NCBI GenBank assembly: GCA_963921795.1 | Contig: OY997647.1 | Coordinates: 60,352,357-60,416,356 of the forward strand | Reading direction: 5' to 3' | DNA: 64,000 bases | DNA from: Nannobrachium achirus | Taxonomy: Eukaryota; Chordata; Actinopteri; Myctophiformes; Myctophidae | Part shown: piece after piece, positions 34,166 to 45,237 of the stretch | Position numbering within the stretch: the first letter of the stretch is position 1 | How the letters are laid out: each line of letters starts with the position of its first letter | Notes under the pieces: generated by a model | What the model saw: only the letters and a program-made list of their open reading frames with translations | Databases searched by the model: none | What the model was told of the DNA's origin: nothing | Translations under genes and position numbers: made by a program

Positions 34166-34560
34166 CAGGGGTCTTCAACGTTTTCAGGCCAAGGACCCCT
34201 TAGTTGAGAGAGAGATGAAGCAGGGACCCCCGACAACCTTTTCATAGATTCCATATTGTTTCATCGCTTGACGGTGTATTTTGGATTCATGTCAATTTTT
34301 TTTCCAGATATTTAACCACTTGAGCCTTCATTACCTAATAAACTTGACCGTTTACTCTGTACTTGGTCTGCTCTTTTTCCCCTCTACAGCAAGCGAGGCC
34401 TTGTGAGCTTGTAGATCTGCTATTTTTGGCCACAGTTCTCAGAATATGGACACTAGGGTTCAAGTTGTTAATGTAAAAAGGATTGGAAAATTTGGAGGAC
34501 CCCCTGTAGTAACTCTGAGAACCCCCTTAGGGGTCCCGGACCCCCTGTTGAAGACCCCTG
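34166..34560 (-). mobile_element. Family F hAT MITE with perfect duplication
   Basis: CAGGGGTCTTCAACGTTTTC to CTGTTGAAGACCCCTG; ACATACAG at 34158-34165 and 34561-34568. The hairpin is one-armed (34390-34431). Confidence 0.92.
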
Positions 34561-34642
34561 ACATACAGTATTGTATATGCGGACAGGCAGCCAGCCAGTA
34601 GTAATAGCAGCTGGCTATTTGTTTCAGTATTTGTGTGCTGCT

Positions 34643-35249
34643 TTAACCCATTTAGAACGGGTACACATTATAGTGTATTATTATTTTATGCTTTAACTAT
34701 TGAAAAATAGCAGATATACAAGCTCACAGCGCGGCACCGAGTGCCGCGCTGCGAGCTTGTAGATCTGCTATTTTTGAAAAATCATGAAAATTAGAATTTT
34801 GACCCGATTCTATAAGTGTCTTTTGAATCCTTCTAAGGTTTTTTTGAAAAACCTATGTTTCTATGTCAGCAATCTGGCCAGCCATCGTCAAAGAAAAGGT
34901 CCTTTTCGCTTAACTGGAGCTCAGTTAGTCTGTTCTTGAAACACTACTTTGTCAGTGGTTCTCAAACCTTTTCATGTGAAGGACCCCCAAAATGATATGT
35001 ATTTGGCCACGGACCCCCATCTCAAAATATCTAGTTCCAGGGACCACCCCAAGAAGCAAAATTTGAGTTACAAACGTTCGCTTTAAAAATACATATATTC
35101 AAAGATTTGAACACATTTTCACGACTTTTTTCAAAAATAGCAGATCTACAAGCTCGCAGCGCGGCACTCGGTGCCGCACTGTGAGCTTGTATATCTGCTA
35201 TTTTTCGATAGCTAAAGCATTAAATAATTCTAGGCCTAAATGGGTTTAA
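34643..35249 (+). mobile_element. Family A TTAA element, best reference copy
   Basis: TTAACCCATTTAGAACGGGT to GGCCTAAATGGGTTTAA. Both hairpins are complete: 34701-34777 (loop GCGCGGCACCGAGTGCCGCG) and 35132-35206. The middle holds CAGTGGTTCTCAAACCTTTT, GGCCACGGACCCCCATCTC and the GTTCGCTTTAAAAATACATA block. Confidence 0.92.
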
Positions 35250-35615
35250 ATGTCCCCGATTTCCGTTCCTATTTCTTCTTTTTTCTCCCCGCTCGAAGCC
35301 CTTGTCTTCCTTTCTCATCCTGGGGCCAAGGACGTGGCCCGCTAGAGAAGCTCTCACACAAAGCTAGTCAGTGGTCGTGTCGTGCCGCTGTGCCTCGCTG
35401 CAGCCTGTCACCTGCTAGCAGCCTGGCAGTGCAGCGCTGGCCTGCAGGCAGGGACGAACGGACCTCGTGTCCAACCTAAAGTCTGCATAGCGCAGCCTGC
35501 TTTTATGGTGATTCGTCACACCGCGCGCGTGAGCCTCTCCGCGTGCGCGCACACATACTGCAGTGGTCTCCATGCGGTGTCCGTGACACAAGTCCAGGTG
35601 TGACAAAACTATACA

Positions 35616-36581
35616 CAGTGTTCCCACGGTCATGACATTTCTGGAAATATTTTGAAATTAGATTTTTTTTCCCCCCAGTACTGGAAAAGTTTTGGAATTT
35701 ATCAAGGGTCCTGGAAGGTCCTGGAAAAAAATAGCCATGCATTGTCTTTGGTTATTGTCGATTTTGTTAATACCTCTGAAATGACAAATTAACACATCTG
35801 GTGCCAACCCCGAGTTTCCCGAGTTTGTATTGATACCTACCAACGCTGTGCCAACCCCGAGTTTCCCGAGTTTGGGACGTTTTTGAAAAAAAGAAAAAAA
35901 AAAAATTCAAAAAAATTTTTTTTCAAAAATTTTTTGGGACCTCCAGAAATGTATTAGGCATGATCGCGATCGCGAAATTGCATGTTTAACCCCCATACCA
36001 ACCCATTCTTTCAAACATGGCAGCCATGTTTGTTTACATCTGAAGAAAACATAATGGCCCATAAATCATGAATGCCTGAACGGATTTCCAAGTGGATTTT
36101 TTTGTTTGAAAGCTGTGAACAGCATCTACACACGTGGTGCATCATCTAGGCATGGGCGTGCACTTTTTACACAATTGCACAATTACATGGAAGTCTATGG
36201 TAACCATAGCAACGCGAGACATTGAAGAGAAAAAATCATTGCAACATAAGTGTTAAACATGGGCCAAATTGTCAAATATTAGAGGCAGAAATTGTGAAAA
36301 TAGACGATCTACATGCTCACAACATGCTCACAACAGAACTCTTAGTGCTCGTCAGGGTGGGGGGTCCTCAGTTAAAACATGATTATTTCGGGGGTCACGG
36401 CCTGAAAAGGTTGAGAACCACTGGCATACACTACCTGACCTTTTGGGCATTGTGCATAGGAGTAAGCGACCTGTTATTGAGCTGAATTATTCTTATATAG
36501 TCCTGGAAATTGGGTTAAATATTCTGGAACAGTTTTGGAAAAGTTTGGGAAATTAATTGGTAAAAATGTGTGGGAACCCTG
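35616..36581 (+). mobile_element. Family E hAT-like element carrying element V
   Basis: CAGTGTTCCCACGGTCATGA to ATGTGTGGGAACCCTG. Compared with 48478-49031 it has an insertion at 35789-36256. Its hairpin has lost the right arm, with a CATGCTCACAA stutter (36292-36335). Confidence 0.85.
35789..36256. mobile_element. Element V-like TTAA insertion in family E
   Basis: TTAACACATCTGGTGCCAAC at the left and AACATAAGTGTTAA at the right. The GTGCCAACCCCGAGTTTCCC unit is tandem (35801, 35850). An A/T quasi-palindrome (TTCAAAAAAATTTTTTTTCA) is near 35905. Removing it restores the family E order. Confidence 0.75.
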
Positions 36582-36600
36582 TATACAAAAAGTTATGAAT

Positions 36601-37035
36601 ACTTTTTGCAGCAGTCGGTAGCGCCATTGCCTCACAGATAGAAGGTCCTGGGTTCGATGTGGGCCTTTCTGTGTGGAGTTTGCATGTTCTACCCGTGTCT
36701 CCTAGGGTAGGTACCCTCACAAAAAAACATGGAGTAGTCTCTATACTGCCTCCCCCTGGCCAGCCGGGGCGCCTGATGGGGGGGGAAAGGAACTGGTTGG
36801 AATAACGTGTTCCTTCCACGCGCTGCTGTACGTCCAACCGGGGAAACTCCCCCCTGTCAGGTGAAAAGAAGCAACTTGGACTCCTCATGCATAGAGGGAA
36901 GCATGAGGTCAGTCCATTGCTCTCCCCAGGTTGGCAGAGGGAGTGTAGCGCACAGGATTACATCGGGTGAAAAATGGGTTACAGCGATGATGGGTCGTCA
37001 TACTGCGGGGGAAAACAACCCTGATCCTGTTTTTG
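36601..37035 (+). mobile_element. tRNA-derived SINE, long-bodied type
   Basis: Head GCAGTCGGTAGCGCCATTGC with B-box GGTCCTGGGTTCGATG, then CTGTGTGGAGTTTGCATGTT, GGTGAAAAGAAGCAACTTGG and GGTTGGCAGAGGGAG, as in common teleost SINEs. The 3' boundary is uncertain. Confidence 0.65.
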
Positions 37036-37560
37036 CTGTGACTAGGTGTGCCTCGAGATCTTAACTTTCCCATTGGTGTCCCATAGGGCACAAAAGGTTT
37101 GAAAACCATTGGCGTGTGTATGAGCCATACAGTAGCACTGAAGTGGGCTCCTTGTCAGTTTCATGGCCCCTGTTGAACGCTTACTGATCTGATTAAGTTG
37201 CTCCACTGTCCGTGACCAAGTTGGCCGGCCGATGGCCTGTGCTGTGTCTGAGAGTATAAGGTTTTAGGCTTGGAGTGTCTCCACACTGTTGGCATATAAG
37301 AGTTAACCTTAACCCATCGCGGTAAACTGCCGGTCCGTGTGGTGGTGGCTGCCGCGGCAGTTACCAGCGATGTCGGTCCTACCTGCCGGTCCGTGAGGCG
37401 GCCGCTGGTCCTATCGCCGACGATGCAGCACGACTGTCGGTCGAACTGCCGGTCGTGCGGCGGTGCCTGCCTCGGCAGTTCCGCGGCAGGTGCCGGATAA
37501 TGTATTCTCTCTTTCTGATCAGAGTAGCAAGCAAGGAACAATCAGTATTAGAGCCTATGG
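37036..37560. other. Intron, no gene
   Basis: CTGCCGGTCCGTG-type units repeat at 37328, 37382 and 37446 with CGGCAGTT between them; a short GC-rich imperfect repeat. The reverse frame 37161-37541 covers these and is not supported. Confidence 0.55.
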
Positions 37561-37564
37561 CAGT

Positions 37565-37568
<4 letters not shown>

Positions 37569-37626
<58 letters not shown>

Positions 37627-37627
37627 T

Positions 37628-37660
<33 letters not shown>

Positions 37661-37673
37661 CACACACAAACAG
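37569..37673 (+). repeat. (CA)n microsatellite, interrupted
   Basis: A CA run with AAATA and AAA interruptions. Confidence 0.95.
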
Positions 37674-37895
37674 ATGTGCCCACAATCCCACATACATAAT
37701 ATGTTATGCACAGATGCTGCTCACTTGTGCATAATGCACACACACAAACCAGACAGAATTTGAATATGTACAAAATAAGACATGCATTACAGACGTGTAT
37801 GTTTGATATTCAAACAATGTGATGACAAGGATGCTTGTCCCGGTGTTGTCACAACCAAATCAATCGTGTGCATATATAATGTTCTTATCTGGATC

Positions 37896-38426
37896 CAGGG
37901 ACGTGCTGGCCATTGGGAAAAGCGGGACAACTCCCGAACGGCCGGTTCATTCCCGGCCGGTCCCGGCCGGCCAATAGGAAATAATTAAAAATAAAATGTC
38001 GTTCCATTTTGGGGGTTGGGCGGCCAACAAAGTAAATCGTCACTGTCGGGCAGAAACCTTGTACCTCCAAGTTTCAAACTACATTTTTTTCACAAAGCAA
38101 AGCCTTGCTTCATCATACATGGCTGTCGCACAAAAGTAGTGAAAACAGCAGATCTACAGTGCTTGTAGATCGGCTGTTTTCACTAGTTTAAATCATTTAT
38201 AAAATGATAAATACAAAACAAACGGTTTTGGACACACAAGGTTTCCACCCGACAACGACGAAATATAACTCATGTAATTGGCCCACTGGCTTGTCACTTG
38301 TCATGATCTGAAATGGCAAATCTTTGAGTAGCAGCAGCGCTATAGAGAGAGATCTCTCTCTATAGCACGCAATGAGGGCCTCTACAACTCTTTCCTGGGC
38401 TGAATCAGGGGCCCAGCACGTCCCTG
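37896..38426 (+). mobile_element. Family G hAT MITE with perfect duplication
   Basis: CAGGGACGTGCTGGCCATTG to GGCCCAGCACGTCCCTG; TCTGGATC at 37888-37895 and 38427-38434. The hairpin (38137-38185) is shortened to about 50 bp, while other G copies keep a long loop. A second short palindrome (AGAGAGATCTCTCT) is at 38345-38358. Confidence 0.95.
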
Positions 38427-38628
38427 TCTGGATCCATCTGTACTCTCCTGTGCCTCCAGCTAGTGCATTTGGCCGTACATATTCATGGCTCAATTAGCTT
38501 GGTGTGTGAGGCACACAGATGTGCCTCACCTGAGTTTCAGCATCCCTGATGACTCCTACTCGACGGTTCATCACTCGTAGCAGACGTCTGTTGTTCTCTT
38601 GGCCATCACATTCCTGGTGCATGGAAGC

Positions 38629-39131
38629 CAATGTTGTTTTTGACAGCACATTTTGATTCAGTTTTAGTCATAGTCTTTTGAATAAAATGTCATTTAGTCA
38701 ATTTAGTCACCTGAAAAGTTTTAGTTTTAGTCTTAATTTTAGTCGACTAAATATCATACGTTTTTAGGCGACTAAATCTACAGTTGATTTAGTCAACTGA
38801 AATGTATTTTGGCAGGCCTTGATGGCATCGTAATGACTGGTTTGGTTGCTGCTTGGTTGCGTGCTGAAAATAGCCGATCTACAAGCTCACAACGCGTCGC
38901 GCTGCGTCCTGAGAGCAACCAAACAAAAATGACTCTTTTCTCCACTAGTCCCTCCCTAATGTTTTAGTCTAGTTTTTATTTTGTTGACGAAATTGTCAAT
39001 ATATTTTGTCCTAGTTTTAGTCATCACAGCATAGTTTTTATTTCGTTTTTATTTCGTTTTTGTCAGTGAAAAAAAAAAACGCAGTCGACAAACATTTTTC
39101 GTCATAGTTTTAGTCGACAGAATCAACACTG
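38629..39131 (-). mobile_element. Family Q hAT MITE
   Basis: CAATGTTGTTTTTGACAG to CGACAGAATCAACACTG, duplication ATGGAAGC/ATGTAAGC. TTTAGTCGACTAAA motifs are frequent. The hairpin is one-armed (38863-38905). Confidence 0.85.
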
Positions 39132-39524
39132 ATGTAAGCGAACATTCAGTGAAAATAAGCAAACATTTGGCAAAAATCGCTGATCTTCAAGCGTGTGAGC
39201 TTGTTGGCTAGTTCCGGTGACGAGCTTTAACGTAGAGAGGATAAAGGATAGGGCCAACTGAGTAGAAGCCTGGGGGACCTCAGAGAACGAAGTCTATAGA
39301 GTTGAAGTGGTTAAAGATGCGGTCAGTCGATACTAACAAACATAACCTCCATGGAACAGGGGGAAAGACTTCATAAATCCTCGCGTTGCCACGTTCACAC
39401 CCCAAGCAGTCCTTCCCGTCTGGAGGGAATTGTCATTTAATCCTTGTCATGATGTCACGAAGACAAGCTAATCTACTTCAGCCAATGGGAATTTGATTTG
39501 ACCATCACATCCTTTACCTTAATC
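39132..39524. other. Intron, no gene; degenerate hairpin
   Basis: 39168-39212 (GGCAAAAATCGCTGATCTTC, AAGCGTGTGAGCTTGTTGGC) is a decayed module with no recognised host element. Confidence 0.5.
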
Positions 39525-40542
39525 CAGTGGTTCTCAACCTGTGGGACGTGTACCACTGGTGGTACATGGGCCCCCTCTGGTGGTACACACAGGAGTCTCC
39601 CAAAAATATGGGGGAAAAAAACTACTTGTGGAGTGAAATATTTATATTATTCATGGGTTGCATTTGTAGTCCTACACCAGCCATGTTGAGGACCAACACA
39701 GGTGTTCTGATTGGCGTAGAACATTAGTTCTATGGCAATCAGACAACTTGAAACACTGTCCATTTAGGACTACAAATGAAACCCATGATGAATACCAGTA
39801 AGACTCCCTAAATCGGGAGATAAGCGACCGTCAGGTCGCATACACAAACTTTGGAAGGCAATTGTGGCCAAACAGGAGGGAATATGGGAAATGGGACAAA
39901 TCCATGTTGATGACATGACTGTAGAGATACTGTGTACCGCTTTGCATGATTCTAGGGCAAAATCTGTAGGAGCTGTGTACAAAAATTAGTTTTTCAAAAA
40001 TTGTCCAGATGGTGGAGCTAGATGGGACAGATGCATGTTGATGGCATGACTGTAGAGATACTGTGTACCAGTTTTGCGTGATTTTAGGGTGAAATCTGTA
40101 GGAGCAGTGTCAAAAAATGTCTTGCAAGAATCGGCCTCATGGTGGCGCTAGAAGAGGGGCATATGAGAAATGAGGGGTGGGGGTTGTGGTTTGGCAGCCA
40201 AGGAGTGTGTGTGCAAAGTTTGGCATGGATCGGGGTAGTTCTTCTGACCAAACAATTGTTTGAAATGGACTGTCCAGCCGTGCTGAACTGAGCATGAGGG
40301 CACACCTAGCCGTTAATGGAGGATTTGAGAACGGATGAATCACATTAGAAATGTCATCAGTTTGCATGGGAAGTTCACAAATGTAGTAGCTGAATCTGTC
40401 CGATGACACGGTCATCAAATTATTGGCTTAGAAATGCAACAAAAATGGGTCTACGCACCTGTATTTTAACATCAGTTATTATGGTGGTACTTGGAGATAT
40501 TTTCTGAGGCGGTACTTGGTGTAAAAAGGTTGAGAACCACTG
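39525..40542 (+). mobile_element. Element X, hAT with perfect duplication, hosting family H
   Basis: CAGTGGTTCTCAACCTGTGG to AAAGGTTGAGAACCACTG; CCTTAATC at 39517-39524 and 40543-40550. TGGTGGTACATGGGCCCCCT and GGTGGTACTTGGAGATATTT lie inside the ends. Family H is inserted in reverse at about 39795-40235. Confidence 0.9.
39795..40235 (-). mobile_element. Family H Helentron-like element, reverse strand
   Basis: Begins CCAGTAAGACTCCC, TAAATCGGGAG and GCGACCGTCAGGTCGC (the 3' end in reverse). An internal block (GATGACATGACTGTAGAGAT..TGTAGGAGC) is present twice about 135 bp apart. The 5' palindrome is not visible, so this copy is 5'-incomplete or diverged. Confidence 0.7.
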
Positions 40543-40557
40543 CCTTAATCTATAGTG

Positions 40558-40829
40558 TAGGGCCGTCACGATTCTGACATTTTACATGACGATTAATTGT
40601 CACTCAAATAATTGCGATTAACCATTTAATTATGTTTTTGTCCTTGACAATTACATTTCTGTTTGGCTTTTTGGAAAAGCTTTTTAGGAAATAGCCGATC
40701 TACAACCTCACAACGCGATTTTTTACTTTAAAAAAATATATGAAAATGTTTCAACATGGAAACGATTATGACGGTTATGAAAAATAATCGCTACGTTAGA
40801 CGATTATGTAATAATTGTGACAACCCATA
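40558..40829. mobile_element. Family R hAT-like MITE
   Basis: TAGGGCCGTCACGATTCTGA to TAATTGTGACAACCCATA. The hairpin is one-armed (40686-40720) and runs into ATTTTTTACTTT. Confidence 0.75.
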
Positions 40830-41102
40830 GTGACATCTTATCTAGTCGTCACTATATAGCTGCACTCACTATAAGAGCCCAAGGCAGGCACACTGTGTAC
40901 TGCACGGACACAAACTAGACAGAATTTGAATATTCTATGTACATAATGTCTTTCCAGACAACGAGAGCTGGCTGTCCTCCTGACAGCCTGTGTGTTTTCA
41001 TTTGGAATTCAGTAGTGCCTTCCTGTAAATCTGCATCAGTCACTCCACACACAGGACAGTGTCCTCATTAAAGAAGTAGTGTCACAGGCCTATAGCCCCT
41101 AC

Positions 41103-41412
41103 TTAAAGGAGTAGTTCACCCCCAAAATGACTTTTCTTCTATTGATTACTCACGCCATGGAGACTTGAGTTCAATAATGTGTTTTTGTATTTGTTGCACT
41201 CCTAAGACAAAAATGTGATTATAGTAAATTTGCCCCCATTGATTCCGAAAGGGGACCCGAATGGATTTGGGTCCCCATCCAGAATCAATGGGGGTAAATT
41301 TCTTGCAATAGAATTGCACCAAAAAACAAAAAAACATCATTGAACTCAAGTCTCCATGGCATGAGTAATCAATAGAAGAAAAAGTAATTTTGGGAGTGAA
41401 CTACTCCTTTAA
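41103..41412. mobile_element. Element M, TTAA MITE, full copy
   Basis: TTAAAGGAGTAGTTCACCCC and AGTGAACTACTCCTTTAA are inverted, with TTAA at each end. GATTACTCACGCCATGGAGA is mirrored by TCTCCATGGCATGAGTAATC. Confidence 0.92.
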
Positions 41413-42130
41413 TGATCGTTGGGTATTAATTGTCAATCCAGTAACCGTGTTTTTTATACATGGACAATATATTTCTTCAATCCAATTGAAATTCTGATCA
41501 TAAATATGTTTACTTGGACACTGAATAAATATGATCCTCATTTACATTATTTCATCAGACTATAACTTTGACACGCACAAAGTAGTATTTTTTTGTGTGT
41601 GTCGTTTTTCTTGACAAAGACATTATGTCCTCTCGCGTTTCTGATGTTCTTTCTAATCAAGTCACGGACATTCATGAAATTATGCACCTTAATGGAAAGG
41701 CATACTACTATACTATATAGTCCCCGAGAAAATAAATGTTTACGGATGGATGGCTGTGTGCTGCACGCTGAGGCGACAAATCCTGTTCTATCAACACTAA
41801 GATGTATTATTCTAATTTGAAACAAACGTGCAAAGATGCACAGAAGTAATAACAACCGGCGAGAAACAATCTGAATAATAATGTTTATATCTTCTCATAT
41901 TATCCGATATGATCTCTGATTATTATCAGAAGGTTGAAAGATTGAAAATTCCTTCAGATCAGACTGGATCACAACAGTCCCTTTCCATTTTGAAGGTGTT
42001 TACATTAGGTATTTGTATTCTGATTAGGCTGTCATTCTGATTAGGGTCCAAATCTTGTCTTGTCGTTTATCTTTTTTTGTATAAAATAACCTCTATTTTT
42101 ACCAGCTGCAAAATAGGCTTGTTTTCTATT
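41413..42130. other. Intron, no gene
   Basis: AT-rich sequence; overlapping open frames on both strands (41547-41855, 41593-41820) have no recognised domain. Confidence 0.6.
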
Positions 42131-42487
42131 TAGGAATGGGACGATATGAATTATTGTGAGAAAAGAAATCGCGATTTACGGTATTATCACGATAATCAAA
42201 ATACATTATCCTGGGGCGGAACATTGCTATTTTTTGGCAAAGAGATTTGTTAGAGAGCGGGGAAAAAAGACTGTATCAAGTACGTATATTATACCTAATT
42301 GGTAAAAGTACCTTTTACCAATTATAAAGGGTTTAAATGGTACCGGATACGCAGCTCGGCAAATAAAAGGTGAATTGATCCCAGTGCATGACGGAGGACG
42401 ATATCACGATGAATTAAATCTCCACGATACGATTATCGTGAGAGTTTTTTTATCACGATAAACGATAATATTATCGTCCCATCCCTA
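42131..42487 (+). mobile_element. Family C hAT MITE lacking the hairpin
   Basis: TAGGAATGGGACGATATGAA to TATCGTCCCATCCCTA; perfect TTTCTATT at 42123-42130 and 42488-42495. Between GGAACATT and GCTATTTTTTGGCAAAG the whole hairpin and its left flank are missing. Confidence 0.93.
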
Positions 42488-43403
42488 TTTCTATTCCTAC
42501 CTGTGGCTTGAAGAGTTCACCAGAACAAGAAGAATGTTCTCTCCCCGGAGAGCTGCTTGCTGCCTCCTCACCCTGGTTAATGGAATCACAAAGCCTTAAT
42601 GATAACTTACTGTACTGTTCCAACTCTATTTTAATACTGACACTTGCAGCAAGCAGGTCAAATTAAGCCATGAATAAATGTATGCACAAGAACATATACA
42701 ATACTGTACCAGTTTTACCATGGTTACAATCTCTTTAATGAGGCTTTTGAAGATTCTGTCACGACGAGGCATCAGCCACATAAGAATATTGACCTGCGGG
42801 TCAAGAGATGTTCTTTTTGTTGAGGAAACCATCATCACAAGCAGAGGATCTGTCTGCCAAGTTTTCTCTGTATAGCAGGCTAGCAGCCTTGATTTGATTT
42901 TTTCTTAGCAGCAGTGATATTCACTTTCACATGGTGCCGTTTCATATGCGCTGCAGCAGTGATATTCGCATTCACATGGTGCCGTTTCCTAAGGTCTATC
43001 GTGTTTGATGTGTTGCCAAGCAGCATACCCGATCGCTGCGGAACAGCGGGCGTCACTACTGCGTCCGACAAGTTATCCACACGTCTTTCTCTGTTGTTGT
43101 ATTTCAGAGAAACTAAGAAAGTGTTGGGAAACCGGAGACCTTAATAAGGTCTTGGTTCTAGGCTGCCAACGTGACAGGCCTTAAGGCAAGAAGGTTTCTC
43201 CGTGTACGGTTAGCTGTCCTTGATGCGCTCCCTTATATGTTTTTGTGGGAAGTCGGAAATTTAAATTCTAATTGAATACTTAAACAGTGGCGGCTCCAGG
43301 CAATCTTTAATGGGGTTGCTGGAAGGGATCTTGGCTATATTAATTGAGGTGCTAAGTAGTTGTGGATATAGCCTTGTACCAATGTATATATATGAGCCTA
43401 AAC
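42488..43403. other. Intron, no gene
   Basis: A 46-bp near-duplicate (GCAGTGATATTC..CACATGGTGCCGTTTC) occurs at 42911 and 42955. No coding feature was recognised. Confidence 0.6.
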
Positions 43404-43894
43404 CAGGGGTCGGCAACCCAAAATGTTGAAAGAGCCATATTGGACCAAAAAAAACCAAAACAAATCTGTCTGGAGCCGCAAAAAATTATAAAAGCCTTAT
43501 ATATCGTTGTTGTTGGGTAGAAACCTTGTATGTCCAAAACGTTTTGTATTTATCATTTACAAAAATGAACTAAACTAGTGAAAACAGCCGATCTACAAGC
43601 ACACAACGCCTGCTTGTAGATCTGCTGTTTTCACTACCTTTGTGCGTCAGTCTTTTATGATGAAGCGGGGCTTTAGGCCTACTTTGCAAAAAAAAAAAAT
43701 ATACAAATTTGAAACTTGGAGTGGAGATACAAGGTTTCTGCCCGACAGTGACGATAAAAAAATCGTTGAAACAAAAAATACATTTCCCCCCCCCCCCCAT
43801 CTTTTTCCATTTTCATACATTTTTTAAAAAGCTCCAGGGAGCCACTAGTGTGGCGCTAAAGAGCCGCTCTAGAGCCGCGGGTTGCTGACCCCCG
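43404..43894 (+). mobile_element. Element W, hAT with perfect duplication, sharing the family G cassette
   Basis: CAGGGGTCGGCAACCCAAAA to CGGGTTGCTGACCCCCG; GCCTAAAC at 43396-43403 and 43895-43902. The interior (GTTGGGTAGAAACCTTGTAT..hairpin 43576-43636..CTTGGAGTGGAGATACAAGG, TTTCTGCCCGACAGTGACG) is the same cassette as family G in the opposite orientation. Confidence 0.93.
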
Positions 43895-44157
43895 GCCTAA
43901 ACAAACACAAAACCATGCACATTTGACCAAATTGTGCCTCTGCCTCTTTAAGCGACTAAAGAAATGCATGTGAAATGAAATGTCACAGAGAGCGAGCTGT
44001 AATGTATCCTCCTTCCAGAGGTATCGTCTTCTCAAATCATCTTTATCTCCTAAAGAACCGTCTCTAATCGTCTTCATCTCCCCCGGAGCTCTTTAAGAAA
44101 ATACCAAAAAGACTTCATTTATTTCCTGAGGAAGTCAATTGAGGACCTCCACCATTG

Positions 44158-44325
<168 letters not shown>

Positions 44326-44364
44326 ACGTGTGTGTGCACCTGTATGACTATACTTGTGAGGGCC

Positions 44365-44682
44365 TTAAAGGGCCAGTTCACCTCTGGGACAACCAGATCT
44401 TATTTTATTGTTGTTGAGGACAAGATCAACACAGTCCTGAGTTATTTTTTGTGTTCAATCTGTGTTTTGAGATATCTTAGTATTTCAGAATGAATGAGGA
44501 TGCATTTTGCATCATATGATGCAGCATGATGAGTCATATGATGCAAAATGCATCATCATTCATTCTGAAATACTAAAATATCTCATAACACAGATAAAAC
44601 AATAACTCAGGATTGTGTTGATTGTGTCCCAAACAACAATAAAATAAGATCTGGTTGTCCCAGAGGTGAACTGGCCCTTTAA
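44365..44682. mobile_element. Element N, near-perfect palindromic TTAA MITE
   Basis: TTAAAGGGCCAGTTCACCTC and GAGGTGAACTGGCCCTTTAA are inverted. The arms extend almost to the centre (ATGCATTTTGCATCATATGA / TCATATGATGCAAAATGCAT), giving a 318-bp foldback. Confidence 0.93.
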
Positions 44683-44946
44683 TGTCCCCACATTCAGGTT
44701 GGAGTAATGCCAGAGTTATTCTTAGCTGCGCACCGGTTTTGCACATCCCACTTAAAGCGTATTTTTTGGGAGTGATTTTTTCCCCCCTATAGTATAGTGT
44801 ATAGTGAGTGAATGAGACCCAGAATTACCCTAGCTGTCAAAGATTTTCCTAGGGAAACTGAATTTCAGTCTTTGTGAGATGTGTTACTAGACACCTTTGC
44901 AAACACATTGGCGAAGATTTTTTTTGGTAAGGAATTTATTCCAGGA

Positions 44947-45091
44947 TGCGTGCGTGCGTGCGTGCGTGCGTCCGTCCGTCCGTCCGTCCTGGCCTGGCCT
45001 GAACAACAGCGCCCCTCCCTTAACATGTGTGGTCACAAAAGGTACTGTAGGCTACATACAGACACGGAGACAGACAGACAGACAGACAGAC
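44947..45091 (+). repeat. (GTGC)n, (GTCC)n and (GACA)n simple repeats
   Basis: GCGTGCGTGCGTGCGT passes into CCGTCCGTCCGTCCGT, and 70 bp later there is a GACAGACAGACAGACA run. Confidence 0.9.
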
Positions 45092-45237
45092 CCACACACA
45101 CGGCCACGTATAGGAGCGTTGTGACCACCGCTCAAAAGTCATTTTGGGGGTGAACTACTCTTTTAAGTACACATACTTTCCACCACTGGTTCTCACAAGT
45201 AGTCCAGTTCAATATGTCCAAACATGAATGGTTCGTT

